Source: Bacillota bacterium | GTDB taxonomy: Bacteria > Bacillota > Clostridia > Christensenellales > CAG-138 | Length of the DNA stretch: 5,822 nt | Assembly: GCA_023396535.1 (NCBI GenBank) | Contig: JAEWWD010000153.1 | Location: forward strand, 1 to 5,822 | Reading direction: 5' to 3' | Shown: positions 5,307 to 5,822 of the stretch, piece by piece | How positions within the stretch are numbered: the stretch's first letter is position 1 | Layout: every line of letters begins with the position of its first letter | Notes under the pieces: generated by a model | The model's database searches: none | Told to the model about the DNA's origin: nothing | The model's input: only the letters and a program-made list of their open reading frames with translations | Made by a program: the position numbers and the translations under genes

Positions 5307-5325
5307 AAAATGTTATCCACATTTT
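5307..5325. promoter_or_regulatory. Perfect DnaA box inside a small palindrome
   Basis: TTATCCACA at 5313-5321 matches the consensus DnaA box exactly. It is centred in an inverted repeat, AAAATGT (5307-5313) and ACATTTT (5319-5325) around TATCC. It lies about 20 bases upstream of the -35 box proposed for the next gene. A single box does not make an origin; DnaA control of the downstream gene is only a possibility. Confidence 0.4.
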
Positions 5326-5343
5326 CCGCGAAAACCCGCGCAA

Positions 5344-5372
5344 TTGATACGAATATATGGTACTCTGATAGT
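5344..5372 (+). promoter_or_regulatory. Candidate promoter of the methyltransferase-like gene
   Basis: TTGATA (5344-5349, four of six) and GATAGT (5367-5372, four of six) are separated by 17 bases. The region is AT-rich in a GC-rich setting. This is a reasonable candidate, not a strong match. Confidence 0.4.
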
Positions 5373-5447
5373 TAAGATTTCCCATTCAAAAATGATGCGC
5401 CCATGAACCATAACCACCAGAAACCCAGAAAAGAAAGCGAGGCTGTT

Positions 5448-5822
5448 ATGAACGCGATTGTATTATTGATACCGCTGCTGCTCATACGGTACGGGCTTCT
5501 TCGGCTGCTCAGCAAAGAAGCGCTCAAACGCGCGGCATACTTTCCCCCGCTGCTCGGGGCGGAACGGACCGCGTACTGGGTGTATCAGGTTACAACCCTG
5601 CTGATGTTCGTATATCTTGCTTTCCTCAAAATCCGACCTGATTCGATCTGGTTTATCGCCGGTCTGCTGCTCTACGCGCTGGGAACCGTACTGTATATCG
5701 TATCCATCATAAACTACGCGGCGATGAAGGACGGCGTCAGCATGACGGGGCTGTACCGCGTTTCCCGCAACCCCATGTATGTTTCGTATTTTCTTTACTT
5801 TCTGGGCTGCGCGCTGCTGACC
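5448..5822 (+). CDS. Isoprenylcysteine/phospholipid methyltransferase-like membrane protein (partial, 3' end outside window)
   Basis: The frame is open for 125 codons to the window end. Hydrophobic segments lie at about residues 2-21, 43-61, 66-90 and from 112 on, separated by short charged loops. Residues 101-111 read GLYRVSRNPMY, the start of the conserved region of the ICMT/PEMT family (G-x-Y-x-x-x-R-[HN]-P-x-Y), which binds S-adenosylmethionine and methylates lipid or prenyl-type substrates in the membrane. In this protein Asn takes the place of the His common in eukaryotic ICMT, a frequent bacterial variant. The substrate cannot be told, and the C-terminal half of the family signature is missing. 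ATG 5448 has GAGG five bases upstream. An in-frame ATG at 5403 would add 15 polar residues but has no ribosome binding site, so it is less likely. Confidence 0.8.
   Translation, partial: MNAIVLLIPLLLIRYGLLRLLSKEALKRAAYFPPLLGAERTAYWVYQVTTLLMFVYLAFLKIRPDSIWFIAGLLLYALGTVLYIVSIINYAAMKDGVSMTGLYRVSRNPMYVSYFLYFLGCALLT

Noticed and set aside
5194..5406. Open frame of 70 codons spanning the two hairpins and the DnaA box
   Set aside because: It is made of hairpin and promoter-like sequence, has no ribosome binding site, and the predicted peptide has no recognisable character.

Overview
The window looks like chromosomal DNA from a GC-rich member of the Bacillota (Firmicutes), most likely class Clostridia. 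The grounds are: strong AGGAGG-type ribosome binding sites; TTG and GTG starts; a toastrack (DUF4097) membrane protein; a short XRE regulator paired with a small membrane protein; and a pyrG leader that begins GGGC and runs into a terminator, as in the CTP-sensing attenuator of Bacillus subtilis pyrG. No transposase, integrase, CRISPR array, tRNA or rRNA was seen. Genus-level placement is not possible from this sequence.

Layout, left to right. (1) 1-1187: the last 34 codons of a membrane protein overlap the start of a 342-residue DUF4097/toastrack protein, and a strong intrinsic terminator follows. (2) 1188-2283: a gene with its own long leader encodes a 276-residue, acidic, proline-punctuated protein built from six copies of a helix-turn-helix-sized repeat (LVEDGTLT type). 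It has no signal peptide or membrane segment and I do not recognise a named family. (3) 2371-3098, minus strand: a two-gene operon of a 67-residue XRE regulator (TTG start) and a four-helix membrane protein resembling DUF2178, joined by a GTGA overlap. Its promoter is followed by a perfect 10-4-10 palindrome that covers the expected transcription start, and a further half-site lies upstream of the -35 box. (4) 3238-5064: pyrG (CTP synthase, complete and intact) with promoter, GGGC start, attenuator and terminator. (5) 5065-5447: a non-coding stretch with a GC-rich hairpin, a second perfect hairpin and a palindromic perfect DnaA box. (6) 5448-5822: the first 125 codons of an isoprenylcysteine/phospholipid methyltransferase-like membrane protein, cut by the window end.

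The genes form at least five transcription units, not one pathway. pyrG is housekeeping and sensed by its own leader. The XRE/DUF2178 pair looks self-regulated. The toastrack gene with its membrane-protein neighbour fits an envelope-sensing module. The repeat protein at 1387-2217 is the least understood part of the window and, with its promoter region, the best candidate for something undescribed.
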